Below, piece after piece: positions 1-11,782 of a DNA stretch of 64,000 bases (its first letter is position 1; each line of letters begins with the position of its first letter). Below the pieces are notes generated by a model that worked only from the letters and a program-made list of their open reading frames with translations, made no database searches and was not told the origin of the DNA. The position numbers and the translations under genes were made by a program. Where the stretch lies: NCBI GenBank assembly GCA_905250025.1, contig CAJNOJ010000052.1:424013-488012 (forward strand). Reading direction: 5' to 3'. The DNA is from Adineta ricciae (taxonomy: Eukaryota > Rotifera > Eurotatoria > Adinetida > Adinetidae).

Positions 1-1644
1 GATGTTTGTTCTTGTTTTTGTTCTTCAAGTAGAGGTACAATGGATGCTGTCGAAGCCGGTAGTGTCGTACTTGCATCACGAAATTCAATCGCTGTTAGTA
101 CAGCGGTGTCGAATACAGTTTTAAGATTTTTTTCTGTTAATGCTGAACATTCAATATAACTACAAGCGTGCATTTCTTGTGCACGTGCGCGTGCTTCTTT
201 CTCAGTCACCGGTTTAAGTTTTTGTTGATCGAGTGTTAACAACGTTTGTAGATCTGATCGAAGATCCATTTGTGTACCGACGAGTATGATTGGAATTTTC
301 GAATTGGAACGACGTGCACGCGACAGCCAATATGTGATTGCATTTTGAAATGATGAAGGATTAACGACACTAAAGCATAATAGAATAACATCACTGTATG
401 GAATACAAAGGCCATGTAAAGGTGAGAATTGTTCCTGAAAGAGCAAAGAGAGAACATCAGTTTTTGATTATTGCAATGCTCCTTGAGACAGTCGTTAGTC
501 TACTGATTATTTGTTTTTTTATTTTCCATTCGACGACTGTTTAATATTAATGATTAGAATAACTAATCAGATATGCAAAATAAAACGTGCACGGAAAAAT
601 CGAGACTCGAAACTAAATTAATCAAGTGAGAAGGGATTCATTGCAGTTGGCAAGTGTTGTTTTTTTGTCTCATTGCATACAGAATTGAATCGCACATGAT
701 AGGAATATGATAAATATATTACAGATGAATGAGTCTGTTGAAAGCTGCAGTATGACATCTGTTTCATGTCGATGAGAAGTCTAATCTCAATCGAATTTAT
801 GCAAATAGAAAAGGAAAAATAAATCGAATCAAATTTGTACTTTGTTGAGAAAGGATTTCCTCAAGTTGCTTTCGTTCGTTCTCGTTCTTGTTGATGAATC
901 TTGTATAAGTATTTGAAGTGTGTCAAAGTAGAAGTGAAAAGAAAACAAGGTCGATTAAACGGATTTTTACCACTTCTCTTTCAAGACAAATGTAAATAAA
1001 GGCCTTCTCTTAACGCCTGTCGGACAAAATATTACAGGTACGAATGCTTACATTCAATCGACTCGTTTGATTAAAGTTAGAGAACGAGAAAGAAAAACGA
1101 AATGATTAGCATTGGCACACTTTACTTGCCAATAAGATCTATCATTATGCATATACTATTACCCATACATGCTCTTTCTCCCTTTCAATAATTATCATTC
1201 TGATATGCACAAGTCTGTAGGGAAGATTCAAGGTTCTCTTAGTAGAGTGTACTTGCATAAATATCGATTCCTATGTGTGGTATATCGTATATTTACCTTT
1301 CCTCCTGTATCGCAAATGTCGAAATGAACAAGTCGTGTGCCAACCGACACGTCGACAGAATAATTATCGAATGCAGTTGGTACATATTGCGTTGGAAAAT
1401 CATTTGTTGTATAACTTACAACTAATGAAGATTTACCGACACCGCAATCACCAATGATAACACATGTTATATGACCACCTGTGTGATGATTATTATTATG
1501 TAGAGATGATGATGGTACGAGTGGAATAGATGAGCTCGATGACGGTGATGAAGATATCGTCGTTGATGATTGAGTAGCTGATGATGATGATGTCATATCG
1601 TTATGTGTCCTTGCAGTTGTCGTTTCAAAACAGTTTGGACTCAT
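1..1644 (-). CDS. RHOU/RHOV-like: RhoU/RhoV-like small GTPase (partial, C-terminus off the left edge)
   Basis: Two exons, 1297-1644 and 1-434, joined in phase 0 across an 862-bp GT-AG intron. The ATG at 1642-1644 starts a Ser/Thr/Asn-rich N-terminal extension of about 58 residues, as in atypical Rho proteins RhoU/Wrch1 and RhoV/Chp. The G domain follows: P-loop GDCGVGKSS, switch [12 protein letters not shown]3 DTGGK continuing as EQFSPLHG, G4 VGTQMDLR, and G5 in [13 protein letters not shown]. The GTQ form of G4 and the YIECSALT block match RhoU/V rather than Rac or Cdc42. These GTPases act at membranes on actin and adhesion. Oddities: the position matching Rac1 Gly12 is Cys, Ala59 is Gly and Gln61 is Lys, so intrinsic GTP hydrolysis may be impaired. 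The lipidated C-terminal tail lies outside the window. Family call is firm; the RhoU versus RhoV choice is not. Confidence 0.88.
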
Positions 1645-4600
1645 TTTCTAAATAGTGAAAATGCGATATGACTGAAGGTTACAAAAAGGTAATAAAAAAA
1701 AGAGATGTAAAAACTGAGAATATAACGAAAAGACGAACGCGAAGAAGAACACGAAGAAAAATAACGATTTTCTTTTAATAGAAATATATTGACACATTTA
1801 ACAAGATGCCAAATTACATGCGATGAAATACCTTTTTGAATCTATGCATCGGTTAGTTCGCTGTCATTGATGAATAAAAGAATATTGAGCAGTCATTTGA
1901 ATAATAGTAATGTTGTTTATTAATCGAAAGAACAATAAATGATCTTTGAGATGCGTATAACAACGGAAATCAAAAAAAGAAAGAACTTGCTCGTCGTAAA
2001 TGCTCTTTTCGTCGGTTCTGCCTCTCTCTCTCTGTTTGACGACCATCTCGATTAAAGATATTTCTTATCGTATATCATCATTCGGATTTCTTTACGTATT
2101 ACTTCGTTTTACACTGCCAACAGCAAGCGATGACAACACAAGAGAAAGAACGAGAGGGCGATCTATCTCTGTTGTTCTCCGTTGCTTTTTTTATACATCT
2201 AGAATCATTCAGTCATAATCTTTTTTCCTCTTCTTTCGCTCGCTCTCTGCCTTTCGGATGTTGTCAATAAAATATTATCCGAGAGCGACAAGGGATGCGC
2301 AGAACAAGAAGACTTAACATCATACATAAACACGCAGACTGTTTTGATTAGTGTATAAAGACTTGTATAAAAGGGTAGACCGACTAAATCAAGATATCTG
2401 TATGACAAGCATGGTTATTCAGTAAGACAAGAAAAATGATTCCTGATGTTTATGATATAGTCGAGAGAGACATACGGAGAACGACGAAGGCGAGAAAAGA
2501 TCTTGTCGAGTAAAATGCAAGCATACTCATCGAACCTAAAAACAATAAAAGGAAACGGGCGAAAGAGAACAAGAAGAAGAAACAAGACATTGATAGTTCT
2601 AGGAAACATCGTTCGTGCAAGTCGAATTTGATTAATCAAAAGGATATGACCACGCAATCTACATGAAAGGAGACGTTCATCGCTGTATATTTTTCAACTG
2701 TCAATTAGTGACATAGATCGATTGTATTAGCAATGATAGCCGAAAAAATGTCCTCGAGTTTGTATAACTAAATCGGATGTTTGACTTGCCGTATACTACT
2801 TACTTTAATAACCATGACTTGTAGATTGACGGGAAACAAAGCTTTTTCAATAAAATATATGTCTGTAGATTGATGTAGTCGTTGCAATAGGAAATCAATT
2901 TTTTTTCGAACGAACTACAGAGAGAAGAAAAATGAGAAAGGTGAAATCACGACTTTTTTCTCCTTATTCTTTATGCGCTTCTCTTGTCGACATCGTTCCC
3001 CTTGCGCCTTCTCAAGGATCTGATGAAGGCAACAAAAAAATTTATGTTGTTACGTCATCGTCATCGCTTCTTTTTCTTGCCTCTCTTGGAGACATAAGGC
3101 ACGCGTATGCTTTAAGAAAAAAGAAGGTATAATAATTTTGATACACCTGACAAATACAAACATGCGATCTATCTTGCCTTGACAGTACTGATCGATAAAA
3201 TCAATAATGATTATTAGAAGAAGAAAAAAAATAGGAGAAACTACTTTGATAAACATCTAGACACGATGATGATGAGAGAAAACGGCGAAAAGACTATGTG
3301 GATAGACGTAATGAGAGTGTTGATCACACTTTGTCAAGGTGCAAAGTACCCGAAAGTGAGTTAGTGAGCATTTGTACGCAATGTTTCGTGTTACCTATTA
3401 CAGTACAGTAATTAGATGATGACAGGAGAACGAGAGAGAGAGACGAGAAAAGACTGGGCGTTCATTAGTAATCTAGTGTCTGTCGACTGTCCTTCGCTCA
3501 TTTACAATCACTATGTTAAATAACGAAGATGACGAGCATTTAACATACCAATTGAATATCAATTGATCACGTAGATCGATACGAAATGAAAGAACGAAAC
3601 TCACTATCGTAGCTGACCCCCCGACGTGGTACAATCACATCTGGTTCATTTCTCTCTCCCTCTCTTTCAAATCAAAATTCCTCTTTTATATTATATTCGT
3701 TGCGTGTACGTATGCGTGCGTAAGAGCATTTATACAGTATGGTGCTCGGACCGTCAATTATTCTTTTACTTCTTCTTCGCATCTAGCCAGCAGCCACGCA
3801 GAATATGATACCGCTTTTGTCTTCTGTTTTATCATGAAAATGAGAATATATGTATGTGACGGAATGTAAAAGCGAGAAAAATAACAACAAAAGATTCTAT
3901 GTACATGCGAACTCGTTGATCAATAGTATATGCAATGAGCTTACGAGATCTTTCTTATGCACATGCTCAGTCTCTAATATGTGCAATCGAGTATAGGGAT
4001 AGAAGAGGGAAGTGACACATTCGTTTTGCCTCTCGATTTACTAACATCACGCTTCAACTGAATACAACCTATCAATAATGCTACATCGATCAGTAATGAT
4101 GAAGATAGGGAGACGTCGATTATGCAATAATAACTGGTGAAATCGATGGTAATAGTAAAGATTACCCTCACAAAGAGAATATATTATTGATCGATAGAAG
4201 TGTTTTGTTATACTCAACTCAGATGCTTTCAATTTCATCATATATCGCTTATTATTCAACAATATCTCTGGAAGAAAGAAAATAAATACGAAGAAACCTC
4301 GAATTGATTGTCTGTCGGACTAACATAAGTGTCGGACATATTCTTCTCGAGTTCTTCGTCTATTAGCTGACTTTTTGTAAATAAATTGAAATGTCTTCTA
4401 AGTCGCAAAAAAACATTTTGGATAGAAAAAGAAAAACTTGAACTCAAATGTCATAGTTGACAGTGCGAAGTATGATTTTGAAAGTACTTATAGTAACTCG
4501 TTTGCTTTGCTTGAAAAATTTTATCTTAAATATTGGAATTCTATCCTCATCGGGCACAACATATGATTTGATGGTGAGAATATTCTCTCAGGAACATGGT

Positions 4601-5856
4601 TCAAGTTCGAAGTATCACTGCTCTTTCTCTCTTTCATTTTTGGCGTTGTTTGCCCATGCATAATTGATTTGTTACTATATTACATAAAATATTATTAACA
4701 AGCAAGACAAAAGAGCAAGAATGTTTCACAGCTTGACGTATACGATGAAATAAGATGACTTCTGTGTCGTGCACCCTGCTGATAGTAATTGAATTAACCT
4801 GCTTTTTGCTGCTAAGACATGTTTAAGGGAAGATTATAATCGACAGAATAGACAATGAACTCAGAAATCTGCTGATCATTGATCGTTATTTAATTATTTA
4901 ATGGTTAATTAGAAAGCAAAATGTGTATCGTACGTGAAGAGTATTGGTGATACTCGAGAGAACGCATCGATTGAATATGTATTGTTTATCGGATAAAAAG
5001 AAGGATATCGGATTTGGGTCTATCAAGAGAAAAGAGACACGACTATCGCGTATCAATGCATAGTTAAGAATGAGAATGCAACTCAAGGATTTCTAATCTC
5101 CGTAATAGCTTAATATGCGACAAAATTGTCTGAGAAGGATGTACATGATCAAGTCATTCCAGTAAATTCCTTGGAAAAATATACGGAATTCATCAAACGA
5201 GTTATTCATATAATAAATTATCGTGAAATTTTCTCTAATGTTTATTGATTTCAAACTGAAATATCTTAATTTATTGAAATCATTTTTGTGAACTGCATTT
5301 CATTCATCCGTTATGCTACGTGAACCGGAAATGATACAGATAAAGATGTTGATTATATAATAATAATACTCGATAAGGTCGATGGTTATCGGAATGATGA
5401 TTTCAACAAGGAAAATGTTTTACATAGTTGATCCTATTTAATATTCAGATGTATCACAGAATTGGAGGGAAAACAGTCAATAAATAAAAAGCATTGATCT
5501 CGATGTCAGTATTTGTTGTTGACATTAGTTTCCAAGATGCTTTTTTAATATTTCTCTGGAGGAATTCAGATGTCTTTTAAGTAGAAGGAGTGTTTTTCAG
5601 TGAAAAAAAAAACAATTTACTGCAAGCATTTTTGTTTTTAAGATAGACAACTGTCTTTCATTCTACTTCCGTTGCTTTGTGTGCTTGAAAAAAAGTAATT
5701 TTATATTAACTTGTTCAAAAACGTCCTTTTTTGATATAAAAAAGAGGAAAAAAAAGCAAAGTATGAGTATTTGACGTGCATAATTAAACATTTGAAAAAA
5801 CTAACAAGTAAGGAGAAGACGTCATTCGGGAGAAGTGAAAACAATTGATTGCAGAA
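1645..5856. other. Long intergenic region between divergent genes
   Basis: 4.2 kb between the start codons of the divergent Rho-like (-) and TRAF (+) genes. It holds only short AT-rich open frames with no recognisable domain, no convincing splice chains and no tRNA or rRNA signature that I can see. There are purine-rich and pyrimidine-rich tracts, for example CT repeats near 2020-2040. It may contain promoters and 5' UTR exons of both neighbours, but nothing specific can be shown. Confidence 0.6.
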
Positions 5857-7618
5857 ATGACGGAATCACCGATGAGCATCCCAGTTTATGAAGGTTCGAT
5901 GTTATCACTTCGGAGTACGACTCCGTCCTTGGCTCGTTCGCGACCGATGACAGGTTTAGCCAAACGGTAAATGATCTGATTTGTTCAACAGATTTCGAGC
6001 ATTTTCATCTGTAGAAAATCGGAACCGGAACCAAAATGGAAACGTGGCGATTTGGAATCAAAATATCGTTGTGTAGCATGTAGTAATTATTTGCGATTTC
6101 CCCTGCAGTTCGAAGATTGTGGTCATCATATTTGTTCGGGCTGTTTACCTGACATAATGCGGTAGTAATGGAAATGATAGGAGATAAATTGTTGATCTAT
6201 CTTCTCTTCTTTAGTGTCTCTCCGCGTTGTCCGAGTTGCCAACAACCAATCGCTCGTGACAAAGTTGTCAATGACAAAGGACTACAACGAGATATTCAAA
6301 GCTTGGATGTCTACTGCTATTACAAAGATAAAGGCTGTGATTGGCAAGGAACATTGAAGGACTACATGGTAAGAAGACTATGGGAAAAGGTAAACTTGTG
6401 ATGTGCAATATTTACAGGGTCATGTGGACACGTGCGGATTCGTCCAAGTGGATTGTACAAATGCCTGTGGCGTAAGATTTGAAAGACGTTTCGCTCCCAA
6501 ACATCAGACTGAAGATTGTCCTAAGCGAACTGTTGTTTGTGAATTTTGTATGATAACTGAGACTGCTTACAATACAGAGAATTCACTTCTGTTTATTAAG
6601 GTAAAGGAAACATTATCTTTGAAGAGGAAATTCCTCATCTAAATACTTGTCCGGAATTCAAAGTCCCGTGTCCAAATGGATGTTCAAGTCAAGAATGGCC
6701 ACGTGGTCAAGTATGTAAATCCATTCGAGTTGATACTAGATTTTCATAAGTTGCGCTTTAGATACAAAATCACTTGGATACTATGTGTCCAAAACAAGAA
6801 TTATCTTGTCCATTTGGTGAATGTGGCTGTGAGTACCGTGGTCAACGAACAGAAATTACCAAGCATATGCAAGAATCGCCCGGTCTGCACTTAAATCTTG
6901 CTGGGCGAACTATCACAATCCAAAAGAAACTGTTACAAGCCTATGAAGAACGTACAAATGAACAAAAGAAATGGATCGAATTGTTATCTGTACGGGTCAA
7001 TGCTTTAGACAAAACCTACGGAGCTCAATATATATGGAAAATCGATCATTATCAAGTACAATAGAAACGTTTCCATTAATCAATAAAAAAATCTTTTTTT
7101 GTCGTTTAGGAGCGCCTAGAAGAAGCGCGTACAGGTAAAAAAACCACACTGTTCAGTCCGCCATTCTTAACAAGTCGACATGGATATCGCTTGGCACTTT
7201 CGATTTGTCTCGGCGGTGATGGAAAAGGTAAAAGGAAACATTCATATCTGTTGAAGAGGAAATTAGGCATTCCCATTGACTTCTTTTAGCGAAAGGAAAA
7301 TATGTCTCGCTATTCATTTGTGTATGTCGTGGTGAATATGATGCTCTATTATCTTGGCCATTCTCACATCGTGTGACATTCACCTTACTAGATCAATGTG
7401 AAGATGTTGATAATCGTCGTCCAATAATCTACAGTGTTAAACCAAATATTTGTAAAGAAAACAAGCCATTCTTAGGCCGACCGGTGACGGAACGTAACGC
7501 AAGCTTCGGTGCACAGAAATTCACAGATTTAGACACCATGGGCACACTTGAATATGTTAAAGATGATACGGTCTTTATCAAAGTCGAAATTGATAATGAA
7601 GATATGATCATTATATAA
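5857..7618 (+). CDS. TRAF: TRAF family adaptor / E3 ligase (RING, TRAF-type zinc fingers, MATH)
   Basis: Eight exons: 5857-5966, 6015-6161, 6215-6368, 6418-6547, 6601-6710, 6762-7055, 7110-7227, 7290-7618. All junctions are GT-AG, the frame is kept throughout, and the product is 463 aa. Order: basic/Ser-rich N-terminus; RING from about residue 56 (CVACSNYL, then CGHHICSGC, then CPSCQQP); at least three TRAF-type zinc fingers (for example CGFVQVDCTNACG, CPNGCSSQEW, CPFGECGCEYRG); a short helical linker; and a C-terminal MATH/TRAF-C domain from about residue 305 (YIWKIDHYQ, SPPFLTSRHGYRLAL, GEYDALLSWPF). TRAF proteins link TNF-receptor or Toll/IL-1-type receptors to NF-kB and JNK signalling and can ubiquitinate through the RING. 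The exon 4/5 junction uses a 53-bp intron that restores a CEFC zinc-finger Cys, which supports the model. The paralogue (TRAF3/4/6-like) cannot be fixed by eye. Confidence 0.93.
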
Positions 7619-8290
7619 AGGCAGAGAACAGAGAGAAAGATTTTTATTATTTATTCGTCGCTGCTTTCTTGTGCAAATAAGTGACGAGAAACTCTTAACG
7701 TTGTCCTTCTTTTTTCAAATACAAATTAAAATAAAAGCACTCAGTACTGAAAAATAAAAAAATAATTTTGATTCGATTAACAAAAAAATAGAAAATAATA
7801 ACAATCGTGACGAAATCTTTATTTTCGATTGACACAACGTCCTTGCATTTGACACCCAGGACGAAAGTCACATTTAGAGAAAAATCAAATTCCTTTCCGG
7901 CGAATTTGTTTATTTAGTCGATTAAAAAATTTATTAAATTTCTCTTTTTCTCGTGTTATCTTAGAAAAGAAACCGAGTGTAAGTTTGACAGAGTAAACTG
8001 AATATTAGTATCATTTAAATTGAAAAAAAACGATCGGCTCACTCGTTGTTCTCTTTCAGGGACGACAACCGTCTATAATTAGTGTGCAGTTCTTTGTCAA
8101 CATTCATTGATTGTAGTAACGAAAGTGTAAAATGAAAGCGAGAAAGAGAAAAGAGAGGGTTGGTGAGAAGGTGAGAAATCAAAAAATGGCAGTCACATAA
8201 GCAGCACACATCGAGCATTATAACACGAGCAAAATCTTCGAGCTATAGAATAAGAAGTATTGCTTTTTCTTTTTCTTCTCGCTTTTTTAT
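7619..8290. other. Intergenic region TRAF to CCDC60
   Basis: 672 bp, AT-rich. It contains the TRAF 3' end and presumably the promoter and 5' UTR of the next gene on the same strand. No open frame or structured RNA was recognised. Confidence 0.6.
7730..7735 (+). terminator. Candidate polyadenylation signal of the TRAF gene
   Basis: AATAAA lies 112 bp after the TRAF stop codon in an A-rich stretch. It is a sequence match only; cleavage was not observed. Confidence 0.4.
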
Positions 8291-11200
8291 ATGCTTGTTT
8301 CGTCATCTGCAACAAATGATTATCGGATGTCAACGATACCACCATCCGTGACTCCCCAATCGGTTCGTGTTCGTACACGAACGTTGAGACGATGTGAACC
8401 AGCATGGCCGTCACGAGATTATGTCCGACAAGAGAACTATGCTCGACGAAAAGTGCAAGAACATCAAGGTTGGACTTGTCCACGAACAATTCCGTACCAA
8501 GATGTTGCACCACCGGTCCTATCGCCGCGATCATCGAGACCGATTACTGTAAAAATCGATATATCATTTTGTGAATAATATATAATTCAACAATTGTTTG
8601 CATAACCTAGACTGAACAACCGGCAATTGTAATATCCGATAAAACAACTTCAAAAACGCAGAGTAGTGAAACATCAAATCGGCCGAAATCAAGTTCAACT
8701 GCGCAGGATGATCATTTGGTGAGAATAGTAAACAAAACAAATATAATATTTTTGTTTGTGTCACAGAGGAGATTACAATTTGAAACAACTCTTCGAGGTT
8801 TACAATCAGCACGGCAACAGCACATGAAAAAATCAAGGTAAAAAAGATTTTCATGTTTAATGGAATATTTCAATGATTTCTTGTAGCGATATTTTGAGAA
8901 GTGTCAAACTCGGTCGTAGTACAAAAGATGTTGTCGAGAAATTGTCTCGTAATGTAAATTTCACTGAATCTTATCTGGAACATGTTTATGTATTTGCCAT
9001 GATCGTATATAGGAAAATGTTCGTGTACAAAGCGTTGAAATGAACAAACCGCTGAGTGCAGACAGTGATGAAAAAGATCAAGATGCATTATACGATCGAT
9101 TAATCGATGATTTCGATGATGATGATGACGACGATGGAAGGTTACTGATCATGTGCATGTGTTTCTCTTAATTAAATATGACATTTGTTTTAGTGAAAGT
9201 GGTATTCGAGATGATATTATGTCACCAAGAACACTGGTTAATGCGCATACGACTAGAACAGATCCAACCAATGCACGCGATTTGCAAAAATCTCGTTTAG
9301 ATGAGTAAGAGGTTCATGTTGAGAAACTTTTCTTCGCAAAAAATTTTGTTTTTCTTTCTCATCAAGATTATTGGAACATCCAGTGAAACTATGTCATTCA
9401 GCGCCACCATTGAATCGGAAAAATTTCAAAAGGGATATTATACGACCGTTTACACCACATTTCAATCGTCTTTCATCAAGATTACGTCTTAAAAGTCGAA
9501 TGTCAACTCGGTATGTTCAATAGTGCAACTTCTATTTCCATTTCATTCTCTTTTCTAGCTTCAAAGACGCACTGTACCGTCAATTATGTTGCATATTATG
9601 GTTCCTACGTGCTATGTATTCGGCCCAGAAGGGAAAAAAAATTGGTGGATGCTGGAATATCGATCAATGGTAAAGACTTACATCTCTTGTTGTCTTTTGG
9701 AAAGGTATATACTTCTGTACTTTGAATTTAGGCAAGAGAAATCCAAGGGTGCATCCCGGACAAATACTGATCCGTCGGAAAATAGTTCTGAGCATCGCAC
9801 TGATACATCACAAGATGAAACCATGTCATTCCGTCCACTAATAGATATACTCGATGATGTATAGAAATGAACACATTTTTCTACTTCCTATCGTTGCTCA
9901 ATATATTTTCAGAGTATGAAAAAACCACATATACACGAGGATCCAAGAATGTTCGTCTTTCCTCAACCCAGCATTGGTATGTCTATTCGGACTTGAAACT
10001 ATCGGTTTTCATGCGTAGGTCATTTTTCTATTGAAGATAGTCAAAGCGGGACGCAAGTTTCAACTGATAGTGACGAAATATTTCACTTGCCAATCGATTC
10101 GATTTCTTATGGTCGTGATTTAAATGAATCAGCGTCTTCAAGAAGCCATCATGAAGATCTGATGCAGAGCGTCAATTTAAACAGCAGCCAACCAACGGCA
10201 AATATACCGAGAAGCTCTGCAGTATCAATCAGTTTAACGAGTAATACCAGTCGGGCATCCTTTTCAAGTGATGTGAGTGAACCACCTGGTGGTGGTGGTG
10301 CCATAGCCCGTATACCGTCAATCCTCGAACAACGACGTCAACCCAATGCATTACTTAAAAAATGGGTTCAAAACCAAAAAATCACCATCAAAACGTCGAA
10401 AAATGCGTTACCCATACCTCTGCCTTTGGCTGTGAGTGACTTGCTACTAAGGTTTTACATGCGATCGAAAACTATGAACTATTTTCTAGGATAAAGAGAT
10501 TCGTTTATTGCGAGTGGGTGATGCAAGTGACTTAAATCATATATTTGGTCTCGAGAATGCGACGAGTACGAGTAGAGAACGAGTGAGGGCACGACAGAAT
10601 CGTGAAATCGAACAAAAACTGGTTATAAATTTACGACGTCGATCTGCGAGCAATATCGGGTAGAAAATGCTGAGTTTATTTTAGAAAAGATGTTTTCTGT
10701 GTGTGCTTTTTTTAGTGTTTTTCATTCAAAAGAACATGCAGAAAGATTACACAGTCTCAAACGCGAATTCGATGAGTTTACCGAAGAAAAAATGACCACT
10801 TTAAATAATAGACTTCAACAAATCGATAAAAATCGTCTCTTCTATTATCAAAGCAAATTAAATGACATGCAGAAACTAATGCCACGATGTACTTTGAGTG
10901 AAAAATTATTAGCACAATTACGTTTTGACAAAGACAAACAAAAACAAAATGCCATTCATCTCAGATATCGACCATGGTAACTATCTCATCTTCATCCAGT
11001 GCATTCTATTTCATTTCCTTTCTGAATAGGTACATCGATTTGAAAGAAATGGTCGAACCGGAATATCGCGACAACCAGTTAATATTGTGTCTCTTGAAAG
11101 AGATGAGAGAATACGCTGATGTAAGATATCTTTTCCTCTAAACTATGAAATTTACTCATTTGTAACGTCGTTCTAGCCAAGTCATGTACCGACTGCGATT

Positions 11201-11410
11201 CGATTTAAGAACGTTCTTCAAGACTTGAAGCCTCATGAGATATGCCATCCGGATATTATGGCCGCGATAGAATTCACTCGTGTTCATATCGTCGAAATGG
11301 GAATAGAGGAGTTCGATTCATTTTTCCGTAAACAATTTCCAGAAGCTTCGAAGTATTTGAACATGGATGAAGAGAGTAGTGTGATAAACAATAACGAGAA
11401 AACCATCTGA
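8291..11410 (+). CDS. CCDC60: CCDC60-like coiled-coil protein
   Basis: Fifteen exons: 8291-8548, 8611-8718, 8767-8837, 8887-8953, 9013-9140, 9194-9304, 9367-9510, 9559-9669, 9732-9858, 9913-9976, 10019-10431, 10490-10659, 10716-10976, 11030-11120, 11177-11410. The frame is kept and the product is 785 aa. The call rests on remembered CCDC60 landmarks in the same order: a SVKLGRSTKDVVEKL segment near residue 150, then RPFTPHFNRL followed by YRQLCCILWFLRAM and a CWNIDQW element. The middle is Ser-rich and disordered. The C-terminal third is helical and charged (from about residue 590: EHAERLHSLKREFDEF) and ends with a conserved-looking globular helical region. CCDC60 has no established biochemical role. 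An in-frame ATG at 8327 is an alternative start. Exons and introns are regular; nothing suggests decay. Confidence 0.75.
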
Positions 11411-11452
11411 TATATGAACTGATTTTGTATTTATATTCTGATACTTTTGCTT

Positions 11453-11458
11453 AATAAA
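11453..11458 (+). terminator. Candidate polyadenylation signal of the CCDC60 gene
   Basis: AATAAA lies 43 bp after the TGA stop at 11408-11410, a typical distance for a short 3' UTR. Confidence 0.45.
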
Positions 11459-11782
11459 TAGCTGTAATGAATCTTCCTTTCTAAATTTGCTGACATAATT
11501 AGAATAGAAGTGATCTGTCGCTCTATGGAAAAGTCAAATGATATAATGCGCTGACAACTAACGACAACTACGAACATCTTCTGAAATTTAACTGTTAAAG
11601 TCATTGTTTTAAATCAAATCAAATCTGACGAAGTCAAACACAATGAACGAGATGAAAAATGGAACCGTTACTGGCGAACAAAGAATTGTCGAGCAGACTG
11701 AGATAGTCTGTTATGTTCAAGCCAAGACATTTTTCGATACTATCACATTCGGTGGCATTCATATGTTTTGATCTAATTTCAG

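Noticed and set aside
4457-4663. 68-codon plus-strand frame and others like it in 1645-5856
   Set aside because: Short, AT-rich, no motif and no splice partners.
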